A DNA stretch of 64,000 nucleotides, taken from positions 500,814 through 564,813 of the forward strand of contig LUVW01000005.1 of NCBI GenBank assembly GCA_001661515.1, in the 5' to 3' direction. The translations under genes were made by a program, and so were the position numbers. Position 1 is the stretch's first letter, and every line of letters begins with the position of its first letter. This document shows positions 26,308 to 37,313 of the stretch, piece by piece. The notes below the pieces were generated by a model. The model did not search any database, had not been told where the DNA came from, and saw only the letters and a program-made list of their open reading frames with translations. Origin of the DNA: Capniomyces stellatus (taxonomy: Eukaryota > Kickxellomycota > Harpellomycetes > Harpellales > Legeriomycetaceae).

Positions 26308-26916
26308 TGCCTTGCCATCAAGACCTGCTTGGATAGTTTGGTCTGTGCGTGGATTTTTTTTAATTTGGGTTTATTTATATATCACTATTGCTTTTAATAT
26401 TTCGCCAATTCGTGCGCATATTAACCTTACTCGTATTTGGAATAAAGCAATGCTTAAAAGTCCTCATTGAATCTCAATTAAAAGTAGTGTTCATCAAGCT
26501 TCTTTTAATTATTGACACGTTTTTATAACTTTATGGTGATTATTGGTTTCGTATCATGATGTGTGATTATGTTATTTTTACCCAAAGTTCAAGATTTCTG
26601 ACCAATTGGTTGGATTGGATCGAGGTTTGACTTTACAAAGTTTGTTGACAAAGAAAATATTTTTTTTTTCCTAGTTTGCCTTCGAGCGTTAGAGGAATTG
26701 ATTTATTTTATAGGCCAAGAATTGTTTAGCAAAGTTCTTGGTATTTTTATTTTATTTTACTCGAGAGATTAGAATTAGCATATTAAAGTCGAAAAGTATG
26801 TCTGACAAATTGCTTTTTTAGAATTAAATGTTTATTTCCTTTAAAAGCCGAAAGCAAATCCGATTTTAGTGCCATTTTACAACTGCTCTAGCAATCTTGA
26901 GTACAACAGCCATAGA
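26308..26916. other. intergenic, no gene seen
   Basis: About 600 bases between two tandem plus-strand genes, with A/T tracts only. Confidence 0.65.
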
Positions 26917-28194
26917 ATGTCGAACGCCATCAACCAAGTATGGGACAAAAAAGTCCAGCAGTATCATGGAGGACAGGAATGGAAGTTTTTGGAAAATTTT
27001 GTGGAAGATTTTAGTGTAACAACGAATGGACTTGGTGCACCAGTAAAAGCCGTCGAGGCTGCCAAGAATGCAGTAAGTACATGAAAAAAAAGCAATATAC
27101 ATTTATCTCTTATATCCTCCCCCCCTCCCTCCAAGAATTTGGTTCAGTTGATTTAGAAAGCAAGTTGGAAAACGATAGAATGACGTTGAAGCCACATATG
27201 CTAAAAACAAAAAAAAGTAATATCGAATAAATAATAAAAGGTTTTAGAATGCGAGCATTACCCACCTGCAAACCAAGAGCCTGCAAAATCATCGCTAGCC
27301 GAATTCTTGTGGCCAGAAACGTGGGAGCAGGACTGTGATAGATTGTTGCTGGGAAATGGTGCAAGCGAGTTGATCGATTTGATAATGCGACTGGCACCTA
27401 AAGGTACCTGGAAGCCTGGGCCATTTGATGGACAGTACAAAGAGTATGAGCGCTCTGCTTTAAACAATTCGTACAGAATGCTGCCAATCAATAGCACTGA
27501 GCGCTCAAACGTAGTGAGCATAGTTAACCCATGTAACCCCACAGGAGACTTTATGGATGTTCCACAGATAGCCGATTGGATTGAGAACAATGTGCTGGAT
27601 GGTGGATACGCTATCATAGACGAGTCTATGCAGCCCTGGCACTCTAGCGAGTTCCGCAACCACTCGCTAACCAGCAAGAACGAGCTGGTTTTAAGGATGC
27701 TGAGTGAAAAGAACATATCTGTTTATGTCATTCATTCATGGACAAAGTTGTGGAGCTGTACGGGGCTTAGACTGGGCTCGATAGTATGTCCCACTCAAAG
27801 CGCGGCCATGGAGCTTAAAAGGATACAGGTTCCGTGGTCTGTAAACCTACCGGCTTTGGCGTTTTTGGACGCAGCTACAAAAGACACAGAGTACTTGAAA
27901 AAGACATGGGAGGTTACTCCAGTCTGGCGAAAGAGCACCGTCGACTTGTTAGCCCAAGCGTTTCCAAATTGGACCTGCCATGGCTTATCTTTCCTATCCT
28001 GGGTTTGGGTTGATACCAAGTCGGAGCATGTTGCTGAAAAGGCTGTTGAGATTTCTAGGTCTGCAGGGGTTCCGGTGCGGAGTGGACTACCTGGGTACAA
28101 CTTGTCTACGTTTATTAGGGTTGCTGCTCGTGATGCCGAAAAATTTAAGGTTTTGCTTGACGCTTGGACAACAACCGATGATTTGAAGCGCTAA
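26917..28194 (+). CDS. class I/II PLP aminotransferase (HisC/CobD-like)
   Basis: Two exons (26917-27072, 27241-28194) give 369 residues of a fold-type I PLP enzyme. The aminotransferase pocket is visible: LLGNGASELIDL at the start of the large domain, the NPCNPTGD loop, YAIIDESM with the PLP-nitrogen Asp, and SWTKLWSCTGLRLG with the Schiff-base Lys. A C-terminal Arg that would bind the substrate carboxylate lies in TFIRVAAR. It resembles histidinol-phosphate aminotransferases and CobD-type decarboxylases, so the substrate is open. The intron requires an AAG acceptor; a TTTTAG just 7 bases downstream would break the frame. The peptide across the junction, AAKNA-VLECEHYPP, fits the family spacing. 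It might be of bacterial origin, but I cannot test that here. Confidence 0.85.
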
Positions 28195-28484
28195 ACATAC
28201 AGCAGACACGCATCAATAAGCGTGCAGACGTCTATATACACACATAAGCCGTGACTTGGTTGAGCTTATGGCTGTGGTTTTAATTGTATACAGCCCAGCT
28301 TTAGAAGTTGGCGTCTAATTGCTGAATTTATTAATTTGATTTTTACCGATTAGCTTTTATTGTTAAAATTAAATACTATTATACTAAACTACAAGATATT
28401 GGCAGTAAAAGGTATAAACTGTATCACTGTGTGTTTATGCTTGCCTAAAAGCAAAAGTACGAAATTGTTTTTAATTGCAGCCAG

Positions 28485-29424
28485 CTAGTTTACCAACTTA
28501 TACGTATTGATATACATATATCTTGAAAATACTATAAACAGCCTTCGGAACCACACTAGCTGGGTTTGGTGCTCACACATAGCGCTGTACGCTTTGTTGT
28601 AATTCTCTAAATTCGATACAAACATCAATCTATCCTTGCTTATGGCAAAATCACCAAAGGAAAACAAAGAGTCGAAAAACAAAGTATATTTCCTCAGCAG
28701 TGGTACAGAGTCCAAAGCATACACCTTGATTGGTTTAAGCTTCAGCCTCATACTTGTTTGCACCATGAACTTGATCCCGACATATAGCGATGTGTGGTTC
28801 AGGTGACCACTTACTCCTTGCGAGTCAAAGCTGAAGATAGTATCCGTTTCTGTCGACACAACAATGGCTTCTAAAGTTTTAGCGATTAGAACAGGATCCC
28901 ACGCTTTTTTGATATCATCTTCAAAATTCCTAAAAATTTATAATGAAAAAAAAGTCAATAAAGCCAATAAGCGCAATAAACGCAATAAAAGCAATAAACG
29001 TAACAAACGCCTTTCCAAGAAATTGAAATAGTGTTTGTTAGAGAGTAGGAGGGATTGGGTACTAATAGTATACTTACTTGTCATCAACAATCATAACTTT
29101 CTCAGGCTTTACTCCCATTTTGACTAATGCACTAACCAACTCAACCCTTCTAGCCTTCCCAAGCCCATTGTAGTTCCCTGTGGAAAAGCAAACAACTGAT
29201 ATGGATAGATCTGTATTTTTCAGAAGCGACAAGATCGTTGGGCCAAAAAACATGCTTTCGTCATCAGGATGTGCAATAACAAACATTATGTTTTTGGTTT
29301 TCTTGTCGACGCTCTTTGCAGGCAAGTACTCGCGATTGAGAGTGCTCGGGATTTTGATCAGGTAGTAGTATATAGTTGCTGACAAGATTGTCAATGAAAC
29401 TAGAACGTGTATTAAAACTGACAT
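28485..29424 (-). CDS. GPI12: N-acetylglucosaminyl-phosphatidylinositol de-N-acetylase (PIG-L)
   Basis: Two exons on the minus strand (29078-29424, 28485-28929) give 263 residues. The enzyme removes acetate from GlcNAc-PI, step two of GPI-anchor synthesis, at the ER membrane. An N-terminal membrane anchor covers about residues 3-22. The zinc motif AHPDDES is at residues 51-57, and GVSGHLNH supplies the third zinc ligand. Also visible are STGNYNGLGKARRVEL and FEDDIKKAW, both typical of the family. Length is close to human PIGL. The intron (28930-29077) contains a run of 9-10 bp GCAATAAAC-like repeats. It is convergent with the aminotransferase. Confidence 0.94.
28955..29009. repeat. GCAATAAAC-type repeat in GPI12 intron
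   Basis: About five degenerate 9-10 bp units (CCAATAAGC, GCAATAAAC, GCAATAAAAG) lie inside the GPI12 intron. Confidence 0.7.
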
Positions 29425-31146
29425 TTTACGTGATTATAGCTAAGCTACCTTAGAGTCGATAAGTTCAAAAAAAAAGACACACACAAAAAAAACGAAACAG
29501 GCTAATGAGTGGTATTAATAGTTGGTTCCTTTAATATATTAGTTTTGGTATCAAAGCGAGACTATTCTGCCCTCTTTTCCTTGATTTGTTTTTGATGTTT
29601 TTATATGTCAAATTAGTCTTTTTTCATTATTTATTTTCACTTATTTTATTTTGTACCATCTATCTTCACTTTACAAGCAGGGTGAAATCAAGCGTTGTTG
29701 ATTTGTTGATGGTTCATCGAAATTTAAGCTTTTTTTTCAGACCTATTTTTGATATTTTCATAATAGTCTGATCCAGCTTAGCTGCATTTGGTGGCTGTTT
29801 GGAGAGTTATCTGTTGGCCATAACAATTTGGCTGATGCACAATTTTCATTGTATAGATACTGTGGGTACATCCGAGTAAGTCTTACCCTTAAGAGTTGAA
29901 CTAAATGTGAGGTATTCGTTAGACATTAATCTATGTGTCGTAACATAAATGATCCCAATGCCATTATCTGCAGCATTTCAATCATGTTGTATCCACTAGT
30001 TCTTATCGTATCAGTTATATGTTTCCCCCTTTAGGTGATGGTAATTCTGTCTAAAGCAGTGTGTGGTGTCTGAAAATTTCCATTTTTTTCATTTAGTGGT
30101 ATCTCTGAAAACTTATGTTCAAGCTACTTGGGACGCTTTTGCGGAAAACAATCCTGCTGATATTGGCTTGAACTGTTATTACTTTAGTCCAGCTCGGCGG
30201 TTTTAATGGTTAGAAGTTTCAGATTTAACAGCAGTTTTGTCTTTACATTCGACCAATAGACATTAAAAGCAAAAGAAAATGCGGGTAAGGCAAAAAATAA
30301 ATAAAAATAAGGCAGGTAAAAAAAGGCAGATACCGCAATGCAGCATAAATACAAGCAGTCTACCAAGTAGTTTTTATTAGCTTTAATAGGTGCGTTTTAA
30401 TTAATGTTAAGGCAGAAATGATTTTGATTTTGATATTGCTATTTGCTTGTTTAATAAATAGTGTTTATTACTAATAAGCAAGAATCAACTTTTAATGTAG
30501 ATATATCAAGAGGTAGCCAGTAAAATTATCCAATTTAAAACCATGCATACTAAAAAAAAAGTAAACGGTGTTCAATTGATATTATGACAACACAAACATA
30601 ATTGATGCAAAGTTGCAAATAGTAAACCAAATGGAGATAAAGATATTTTTAGCCAAGAAGTTTTTAAGTTGAAATTTTCACTCAATACAAAAGTTGGGCA
30701 CGAGAAAGTGTACTCTTTTATTAAATGCCTGCGAACACTAGAAAAGAATGATAAATTAAATGTGTGTTTATTAAACTAGAGAAAAATCATCAATATGATC
30801 AACATGATCAATATAAATGATATAAAGTGTTATAAAGCGTTATAGATAGGAGGCTATAGCTCATTTTGCTTAATCACACACACCGTTTAATATAAACCGA
30901 TAAAAGTGATAAAACTGGTATAATAATACAATAGTTTAATAGCATAATAATACAACAGTACAATAGCATAACAGTATAATAGTATTAGCACAAGAGGTAG
31001 TCTTTTCAAAAATAACTAGTCAAACATCTAGGCAATATCGAGTTTAACAAAGTATAACTAGTCTGAAAAAAGAATAGCAAAAATACAAGTACCACCATAA
31101 ATAGCCAAGTGATACTGAGCAGCGAAAAAAAATAAAAGTAAAGAAA
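29425..31146. other. intergenic, no gene seen
   Basis: About 1.7 kb between the divergent GPI12 and membrane-protein starts, with A/T-rich sequence and a degenerate ATAATACAATAG-like stretch near 30915-30985. The open frames lack motifs. Confidence 0.65.
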
Positions 31147-31902
31147 ATGAATTGTTTTTATCAGGCATCCGAACTCTTGAGTGATATGGTAACAGTATCG
31201 ACAACCGACTCGACGACACCGCTAGGCGTATTTAATGGAATTGAATATGGCGCATCAATGGTGCTGGGTATTATGCTTACTCTTTGTGGGTCCAAGTATA
31301 TCAGCTATGTCAACTACTTTTCAGGCTTGATGTTTTCAGACGTGTTGGTAAATATCCTCGTCATGTGTGTTAGTGAGTATTCAGACATCAACATGAATCT
31401 CAGAGTTATGTTTTCGTGGTATTTCATGTTCTGCATAGCGTTTGGATTCTTGGCTATAGTAAATCGCAGATTCGGGCTGTTTATGTTGAGTGGATATGCC
31501 AGTTCGACCCTGATGTTCTACCTGACTTGCTTTACGCCGTTAGGAGCACTTAATAACAGCGTATTCAAGGGTGTATCTATTATATCAAGCACAGTGATGG
31601 TTTCTATGCTTGCAGCCAATAATGAAAAGGTTTCTACAATCGTGCTTACATCCTTCATAGGGCCTACAGTCTGTCTAACAGCACACGCATTTTACTACGA
31701 TTTAGAGTTTTACTACTTGTTCAAGCTGTACAGCAATAACTATGATATTTCAGAGCTGTTTGTATCAGCCCAGGTAGTTTTTTCTCTTCTAGTGGCAGCG
31801 CTTTTAACCAACTTTGGAATGTTTGTCCAGTTCAGCGACTATTATAGAAGTGTTGCTAAAACGAGATACTTGAACGAAAAGGTAGCGGTTGATAATGTTT
31901 AA
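31147..31902 (+). CDS. multi-pass membrane protein, possibly TMEM198/DUF4203-like
   Basis: This intronless frame of 251 residues has about seven hydrophobic segments, beginning near residue 30 (GASMVLGIMLTLCG) and ending near residue 228. There is no cleavable signal peptide; the first 28 residues are polar and Ser/Thr-rich. The repeated pattern of a Gly-containing helix followed by a short polar turn (GSKYISYVNYFSGLMF; NRRFGLFMLSGY) resembles the TMEM198/DUF4203 fold, whose function is poorly known. That assignment is tentative. The C-terminal tail is short and charged (KTRYLNEKVAVDNV). The ATG at 31147 follows an A-rich leader and is the first in frame. It is tandem with the dynactin p24 gene, but I see no functional link. 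Confidence 0.7.
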   Translation: MNCFYQASELLSDMVTVSTTDSTTPLGVFNGIEYGASMVLGIMLTLCGSKYISYVNYFSGLMFSDVLVNILVMCVSEYSDINMNLRVMFSWYFMFCIAFGFLAIVNRRFGLFMLSGYASSTLMFYLTCFTPLGALNNSVFKGVSIISSTVMVSMLAANNEKVSTIVLTSFIGPTVCLTAHAFYYDLEFYYLFKLYSNNYDISELFVSAQVVFSLLVAALLTNFGMFVQFSDYYRSVAKTRYLNEKVAVDNV

Positions 31903-32276
31903 TAAAAAGCTGAACACGCTCTTAAACAGCAGGATTTGGGCAATTTTACGATAGTTTTATCTTTTTTTTGCGTTTATTTTTACATATTTATTCAACATTT
32001 ATTTTTCGTGAATTAATAATAATAACTTGGTTAAAGCCAACATTTAAAAGTAACCAACTCGGATTTCTACAAAAAAAGACAAAAAGACAAAAAGACAAAA
32101 AAAAAAACAAACGTTTAAAGCACAAAAGTATCTTGATAAAGCCGGCACAAAAAGAATAGCAGACACACTCGATTCATCACATTTAAAATTAAACGTATTT
32201 AGCTCGGAAAAAAAACACACTCACCTCTTTACAGCAGCGGATTTAAAATACCAGGGGGTAAAAAAAAGGAATAGCA
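31903..32276. other. intergenic, no gene seen
   Basis: This 374-base spacer between tandem genes contains AAAAAGACAAAAAGAC runs near 32070-32110. Confidence 0.7.
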
Positions 32277-33228
32277 ATGGAACACTTAAGCAACAGGCTT
32301 GAGAGTATAGAGAGCCTAGTTAATGGCAGTAGATACCCAGAACCAAACAGGAACTTTGCTGAAGAAACGAGGGTACTTGACGAAAAGATTTCTACGATTT
32401 GTAAAAGTTCATTCCTGATTACCGATTTTTTAAATAAATGTAAGAAGGGGAGGGGAGAACGTTTTTCTATTATTATTTGCACAGCATCATGTACCCACCC
32501 ACCCTTATGTTCATGTCACAGGGCATAAAATCAACTTATGAAGTGGTACTATTGGGGTAAGTGGCAATGAGGGTAGAGTTATTGTAACTTTTATATTTAT
32601 ATTTTATTTTATTTTATTCAGATAAGGATGCAAAGCATGTAATAGAGGACCCTTATAAAATCAGCAAAGAGTTTACCACCATACCCCAGAAAGCAGAGTC
32701 GATTCTTAGTTTAGAGGAGGATATTGGGAATTTGGCTGGGTACCATGATAAATTGGAGCTTTTGGCCAAGAATTTAGACTCGAATGTGTTTGAAAGTAAG
32801 TAGATGCTATGTTTCTGCCCCCCTTGAACAACACAGAACTTTTATTTGTTAGAGAAGCGATAAAACCACCAATACACTGGTGCAGATATTTTATTTAAGG
32901 CTAGATAATGCAATGTACATTTTAATGGTAGATGTGCTAAAAGTTGAGCCCAAAGTCAAAGAATTGGATTCTAAAAATGCGGGATTCAAGAAAGATCTGA
33001 AGGCGGTAGAGTCGGTAGTCTCAGGCCTTGTGAACCAGTATCACTCAGAGGTATGTGGTTTTTATCAAAATGTACAAATATAAAATGACTCATAGTCGGC
33101 TGAACTAATATGGTTGTGTATATAAATAGATATCGATACTTTCAGAGATATTTATCCAACTGGATTTGTACATCAAAAGCATGGAAAACAAAGTGCAGCA
33201 GATTGAAAACTCGCGCTCAAACAAATAG
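32277..33228 (+). CDS. dynactin subunit 3 (p22/p24)-like
   Basis: Four exons (32277-32439, 32622-32795, 32932-33050, 33130-33228) give 184 residues, almost the length of human DCTN3. This is the small coiled-coil shoulder subunit of dynactin, the cofactor of cytoplasmic dynein. The opening LSNRLESIESLVNG parallels the family's LQARVEELERWVYG. The rest is almost wholly helical and charged, with heptad-like leucines (KAESILSLEEDIGNLAGYHD, VKELDSKNAGFKKDLKAV) and ends in IQLDLYIKSMENKVQQIEN. There is no catalytic motif, as expected. The call rests on the opening motif, length and coiled-coil nature; another small coiled-coil adaptor is possible. It is convergent with CYT1. Confidence 0.7.
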
Positions 33229-33789
33229 TGAGTTTTGTGGTGTCTGTTTTATGTCGACTGCTTTATTTTGTCTTTTTTACGGTGTTTTAGAAGACCCATA
33301 TTCTTGGTGAACTTACAAGGGCTTATCAGTATCTCTGGTTATATTATTTTTATTTCAAATTTTATATTTAGTGTATGAAAATAATTTACATTCAACTTGA
33401 GGCTTGGCCAAAACCAAAACCAAAACCAAGACTTTTACTGTTTCCTTTGTTTTTTTTTCAGCCACAGTTTTAAAATCTGTATTATAAACACTAAAAATAA
33501 ACATAGTTCATAATAGTGATGGATTGTCCCGGTTGAACAGTATGTTTGAGGGATACGAATTTATGTAAAACAGATATTTAAGCTGAGATAAATCATTAAG
33601 GGAAGACGGTGAGTGAATAAATGGAAAAAAGAATAGGAAGAATATGGGTTGAAGACAAAGGAAGAGATGGACAAGTGGATGATTGACTGATAATAGAAAG
33701 CAGAGTATTGAGGTTTAGATCTTGAGATGTAAAGAAAAAATAAAACCAGAGAATTGCAAACTAAAATGAAAAATAGGCTAGAGATGAAA
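33229..33789. other. intergenic between convergent genes
   Basis: This 561-base spacer holds a CCAAAA hexamer run near 33407-33432. No gene is seen. Confidence 0.7.
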
Positions 33790-35302
33790 TTATTTTTTAT
33801 TTAAATCAGAAGGTTTTACAGACCAGTTTTTTGGTGGGGCGTAAACGATCTTGCGGGATTTGAGGGAAGAGAAGCGACTTCTTTTGTTGTAGACAGCGAT
33901 GATGGACAAAATGGAGAAGATCAAGAGAGCTTGGGTTCCTTTGCGTTTGCGATCATCAAGCTCAGGCTCGGCAGCCCAGTTCAAGAAGGTTACGACATCT
34001 TTAGCCATCTGTGAAGTGGTTGAGGGGGTTCCATCTTCGTAGTCGACAATTCCGTCATACAGATTAGGGGCCATGGCAATTGCACCGCCTGGGAAGTAAG
34101 GGTTGAAATGTAGACCTTCTCTTAGTTCAATTCCGGCTGGTGGCTCGTGGTATCCAGTGATCAAGGAGTAGACATAGTTGACACCGTTATGGCGAGCTTT
34201 AGTCATCAATGAGAGATCTGGTGGGTAGGCTCCATTGTTGGCAGCTCTGGCTGCTTCTTCATTTGGGAATGCCTTTGGTAGCGGATCGGCCAAAATTCCT
34301 GGACGACTGAAGTATTCTCCCTTGTCGTCTGGGCCAGCTTGGTACTCAAACTCGGCTGCCATTTGCTTGACCTCATCTTCAGTAAAGGCCACATCAACCA
34401 GGTTACGCCAGTTAATAAACTCTAAAGAGTGACATGCTGAACAAATCTCTCTGTAAACTTGGTATCCACGACGAATACTAGTTATTTACAATCAAATGCA
34501 CAATCTGGCGTTAGTATTAATACCAGATTACCAATCAATATATCCTTAAAAATAGCCTGTATCCCAGACCGCATTTCAGCTTTCAACTGCGCAATTACCT
34601 TGCATGGTCAAAGGTTCCAAAAGTCTTTGACTGCTGGAAAGGAATCGTTGGTGCATGGAGTCCTTCATCAATCATGTTGGCACTTGCAGGGTTCTTGCTC
34701 ATATAGTACAAGCTAATCCCTGAACCAATTGCCGTGGCCGTGGCTGCTCCAAGAACCAGGTTGCTTGCCTTTGATGCCTATTTAGTTCATTTCATCATTA
34801 TTATCCACAAACAGTTAGCCTTGAATCGCATACCAAAAATCCCTCGCTGCTTTCTTTACTGCTTTTAAATCCATATCTACCTCCCAAAACAACACCTGGT
34901 CTTATAAAAATAAAAATAAACGTGACAACCAAAGTTACTAACCTTGACCTCGGCCTGTGTTGATAGACGCTATTGTAATTTAGTTTGTAGTATCATTTAA
35001 TCCTCTTTTAGTAAAATTCTCAATTCAAAAATCTCTACTAGCAATCTTAATTCTAGTTTCAAGCTAATATCTAGTTTGGGTTTTAAAATCAAAACCATCA
35101 TCTTTTCCAATCATTTTAAAAAAAGAAAAACCAGAACTGGCGCATGATTCTCATCTTTATAAATCCTGGACTTATAAAATTCTGTTCCAAACTTTTTCGA
35201 TTCTATCCTCTAATCTAAATATATGTAAACAAGCCGAACAGCCAATCTGACACTTACTCTAGCGCCTGCATTAAATATTCTAGCAGCTCCTCTTGCAAAC
35301 AT
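33790..35302 (-). CDS. CYT1: cytochrome c1, heme protein of complex III
   Basis: Four exons on the minus strand (35258-35302, 34943-34969, 34599-34777, 33790-34477) give 312 residues, close to yeast Cyt1 (309). It carries electrons from the Rieske protein to cytochrome c in the inner mitochondrial membrane. Exons 1-2 encode a classic Arg/Ala-rich presequence ending RRLSTQ. A hydrophobic sorting segment follows (LGAATATAIGSGISLYY). The heme site is C96-S-A-C99-H100, inside RRGYQVYREICSACHSLEF. Downstream are the FNPYFPGGAIAMA loop with the Met ligand and a C-terminal membrane anchor (ALLIFSILSIIAVYNKRS) followed by the basic matrix tail. Exon 2 is only 27 bases. The Cys-rich heme exon and length make this call firm. 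Confidence 0.97.
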
Positions 35303-35621
35303 TTTTGAATTTGTCTCTTCTGGAAAACTATTGTACTATTGTATAATTAAAATGATCTTGCTCTATTTTATCAAATCCTTATACCGAATTAAAAAAAATG
35401 GAGGACGATTAGAGGTACTCTTGCTTTAGCCTTAATTCTAGTAATTATAGCCTGGATTACTATTTCTTTTTTTTTCTTTTTTCTTTTTGTAAAAAAAAAT
35501 TATTTGTTTATGCTTTGATAGCTATTTAATCGCAAGTTTGTGACTATCTTACACTTTTATCAATTTTTTTTTAAATTAGCATTATCAAGTTGGGTATCAA
35601 TTTTATATCTTGCTTTCTCTG

Positions 35622-35656
<35 letters not shown>

Positions 35657-35700
35657 NNNTTTTTTTTTTTTTTTTTTTTGCAAAAATATCAAATGGTGTT
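35303..35700. other. poly-T tract with 3-base sequence gap
   Basis: The upstream spacer of CYT1 contains a T-run of roughly 30 bases on the left and 20 on the right of NNN at 35657-35659. The gap is an unresolved homopolymer, so its true length is unknown. No gene is seen on the left side. Confidence 0.85.
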
Positions 35701-36012
35701 ATGAACTGGCAAGAATCTCTCAAACATATACTCGTTTTCGTTAATATTTCCAGAGAAATTCGTATTCTAAAACAGGACAATCAATTGGTGAGTTTGTTAA
35801 TTAGAGGGGCTGCAATTTTTTTTTGTTGTTAATTCTAGGCCCTTAATTTGAACGATACAACTGCACTCCTGAAGGAAACAGTTGAAGGAAAAAAAAAAAA
35901 GGCTACTAGGAAACTGGCAATCAGAAGAGTGACTGAAGTTCAAGAGGAAAACATCTTTCCAACTTTATTTTGGTGCTTTTTTTTTGCTTGGAAATGTAAT
36001 ACAGTGAAATAG
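35701..36012 (+). CDS. possible small two-exon gene beside the gap
   Basis: I do not recognise this protein. An ATG at 35701 opens a frame that joins 35701-35787 to 35839-36012 through a GTGAG..CTAG intron and ends in TAG, giving 86 residues. The first 60 residues are helical and charged (NISREIRILKQDNQL, LNDTTALLKE, Lys-rich KKKKATRKLAIRR). The last 20 are hydrophobic and come from a T-rich stretch, so the 3' end may be non-coding. The frame is open upstream into the gap, so an N-terminal part could be missing. It may be a pseudogene or chance. Confidence 0.25.
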
Positions 36013-36584
36013 ATAAGGTTTATATCAGTAGCAAATCAAACGTTCAAGATCTGTATCCCCTCATTGGCTACTTGCCAATCACAAATATCATTTTTACAAG
36101 AAGTTTAATTATCAATTATAAATAAAACCAATAAAAGCGGCAAAACCGATTAATTCGGTATTACTACACTTTCACGAATAAAGTAAAAGCAAGATGATTG
36201 TGCTAGTCAAGTTTAGGGCTATGGCCGAATGTTTGGCGGCGATAGTGACATCAGAGTATGCTTCGAGTTGAGAATGTGGAATACAACACCAAGTTCAAAT
36301 CGATATCCATAACCCTATTACCAATAAAATAAAGCTTTATGATGGCTTAAAAATAGCCAACACTAGATATCTAAGAATGGTCGTAAAAGCGAGTGCAGAT
36401 ACAAAAATAAATATTGCAAAGTCAGAATCAAGTATGGTCAGGCACTTTGTTAAACAGAACACGAACAAAAAATACAACCTATAACTATTCTCGCAGCTCC
36501 AAGTTTGGAAAAATCAGGCCATAACCAATTATGCCACATAAGTTTGCTCATTAAAGCCCGGTTGCAAATGTGAAGGGAAAAAAA
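36013..36584. other. intergenic, no gene seen
   Basis: About 570 AT-rich bases downstream (plus strand) of the weak small frame and 3' of the tRNA. Nothing is recognised apart from the T-run terminator of the tRNA at its right edge. Confidence 0.65.
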
Positions 36585-36666
36585 TAGTATCTGAGAAATT
36601 CAAACTCTCGTCTCTTTCGAGACCGCAACTTGAGTGCGGCGCCTTAGACCGCTCGGCCAAGATACC
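36585..36666 (-). tRNA. tRNA-Leu (anticodon CAA), T-loop variant, possibly decayed
   Basis: The minus strand folds into an 82-base class II tRNA. The acceptor pair is GGTATCT/AGATACT with discriminator A. The D-arm is TTGGCCGAGCGGTCTAAGGC, typical of leucine tRNAs. The anticodon arm is CCGCA-CTCAAGT-TGCGG with anticodon CAA, and a short variable arm follows (CTC-GAAA-GAG). There is no anticodon intron, unlike the yeast CAA gene. The T-arm reads GAGAG-TTTGAAT-TTCTC: the invariant C56 and C61 are both T. A seven-base T-run follows directly, a normal Pol III terminator. All stems pair otherwise, so it may be functional or recently inactivated. Confidence 0.8.
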
Positions 36667-37313
36667 GCATTTTTTTTATTTATACCGCATTTATTTATAC
36701 CTCATTTTTTTGAAAAGTACGCTAAATTAAAAATAGAGATTTTGGGATTCTATAAAGTAAAAGTGCAAAGCACTGGTACTTTAGTTTCAAATAGACTTGC
36801 ATGCGGCCAAAAGGCAAAAGGAGTTTTACACTGCAATTACCTTGGTAAAAATAACATGTCCGATTTCAATAAAAGAAACACTTTCAGTTTGTAGAGAACG
36901 GTTTACTGATGCTTGGCGCTATTTAATTAAATAACCCATGCTATATAAGGATAGTTGCAAAGCTGAACTTCTACTTGGTGTGTACCCAAGCAATTACACT
37001 GTAATGTTCAGGAAAACAGATCAAAGCTCCAACGATGTGTAGCTTGGTACAGAACCATGCTGAGCCACATTGATTGGTACAAGACTACTGATTGATATAT
37101 TGCTTTTGTAGACCGAGAATCAAAATCCTGGTTGGATAGTACACCCCAAAGTTCATTTGTTGCATTATAATCATTTGCTGAAGTTGGCACAAAATTTAAA
37201 CTAGGAGACACACAACTTTTTCAAATATATATATTTAAATACTTTGAACTATTGTTATTCGACAAAGTGATGGTTAAAAGTATAATGCCAACATATGCTA
37301 AACACAGCTTAAA
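36667..37313. other. intergenic, no gene seen
   Basis: About 650 bases between the tRNA 5' end and the AMSH stop. No structure is recognised. Confidence 0.65.

Noticed and set aside
34820..34900. Extra CYT1 exon encoding a Gly/Arg-rich segment
   Set aside because: It cannot be joined in phase on both sides, and without it the protein is 312 residues, as expected for cytochrome c1.
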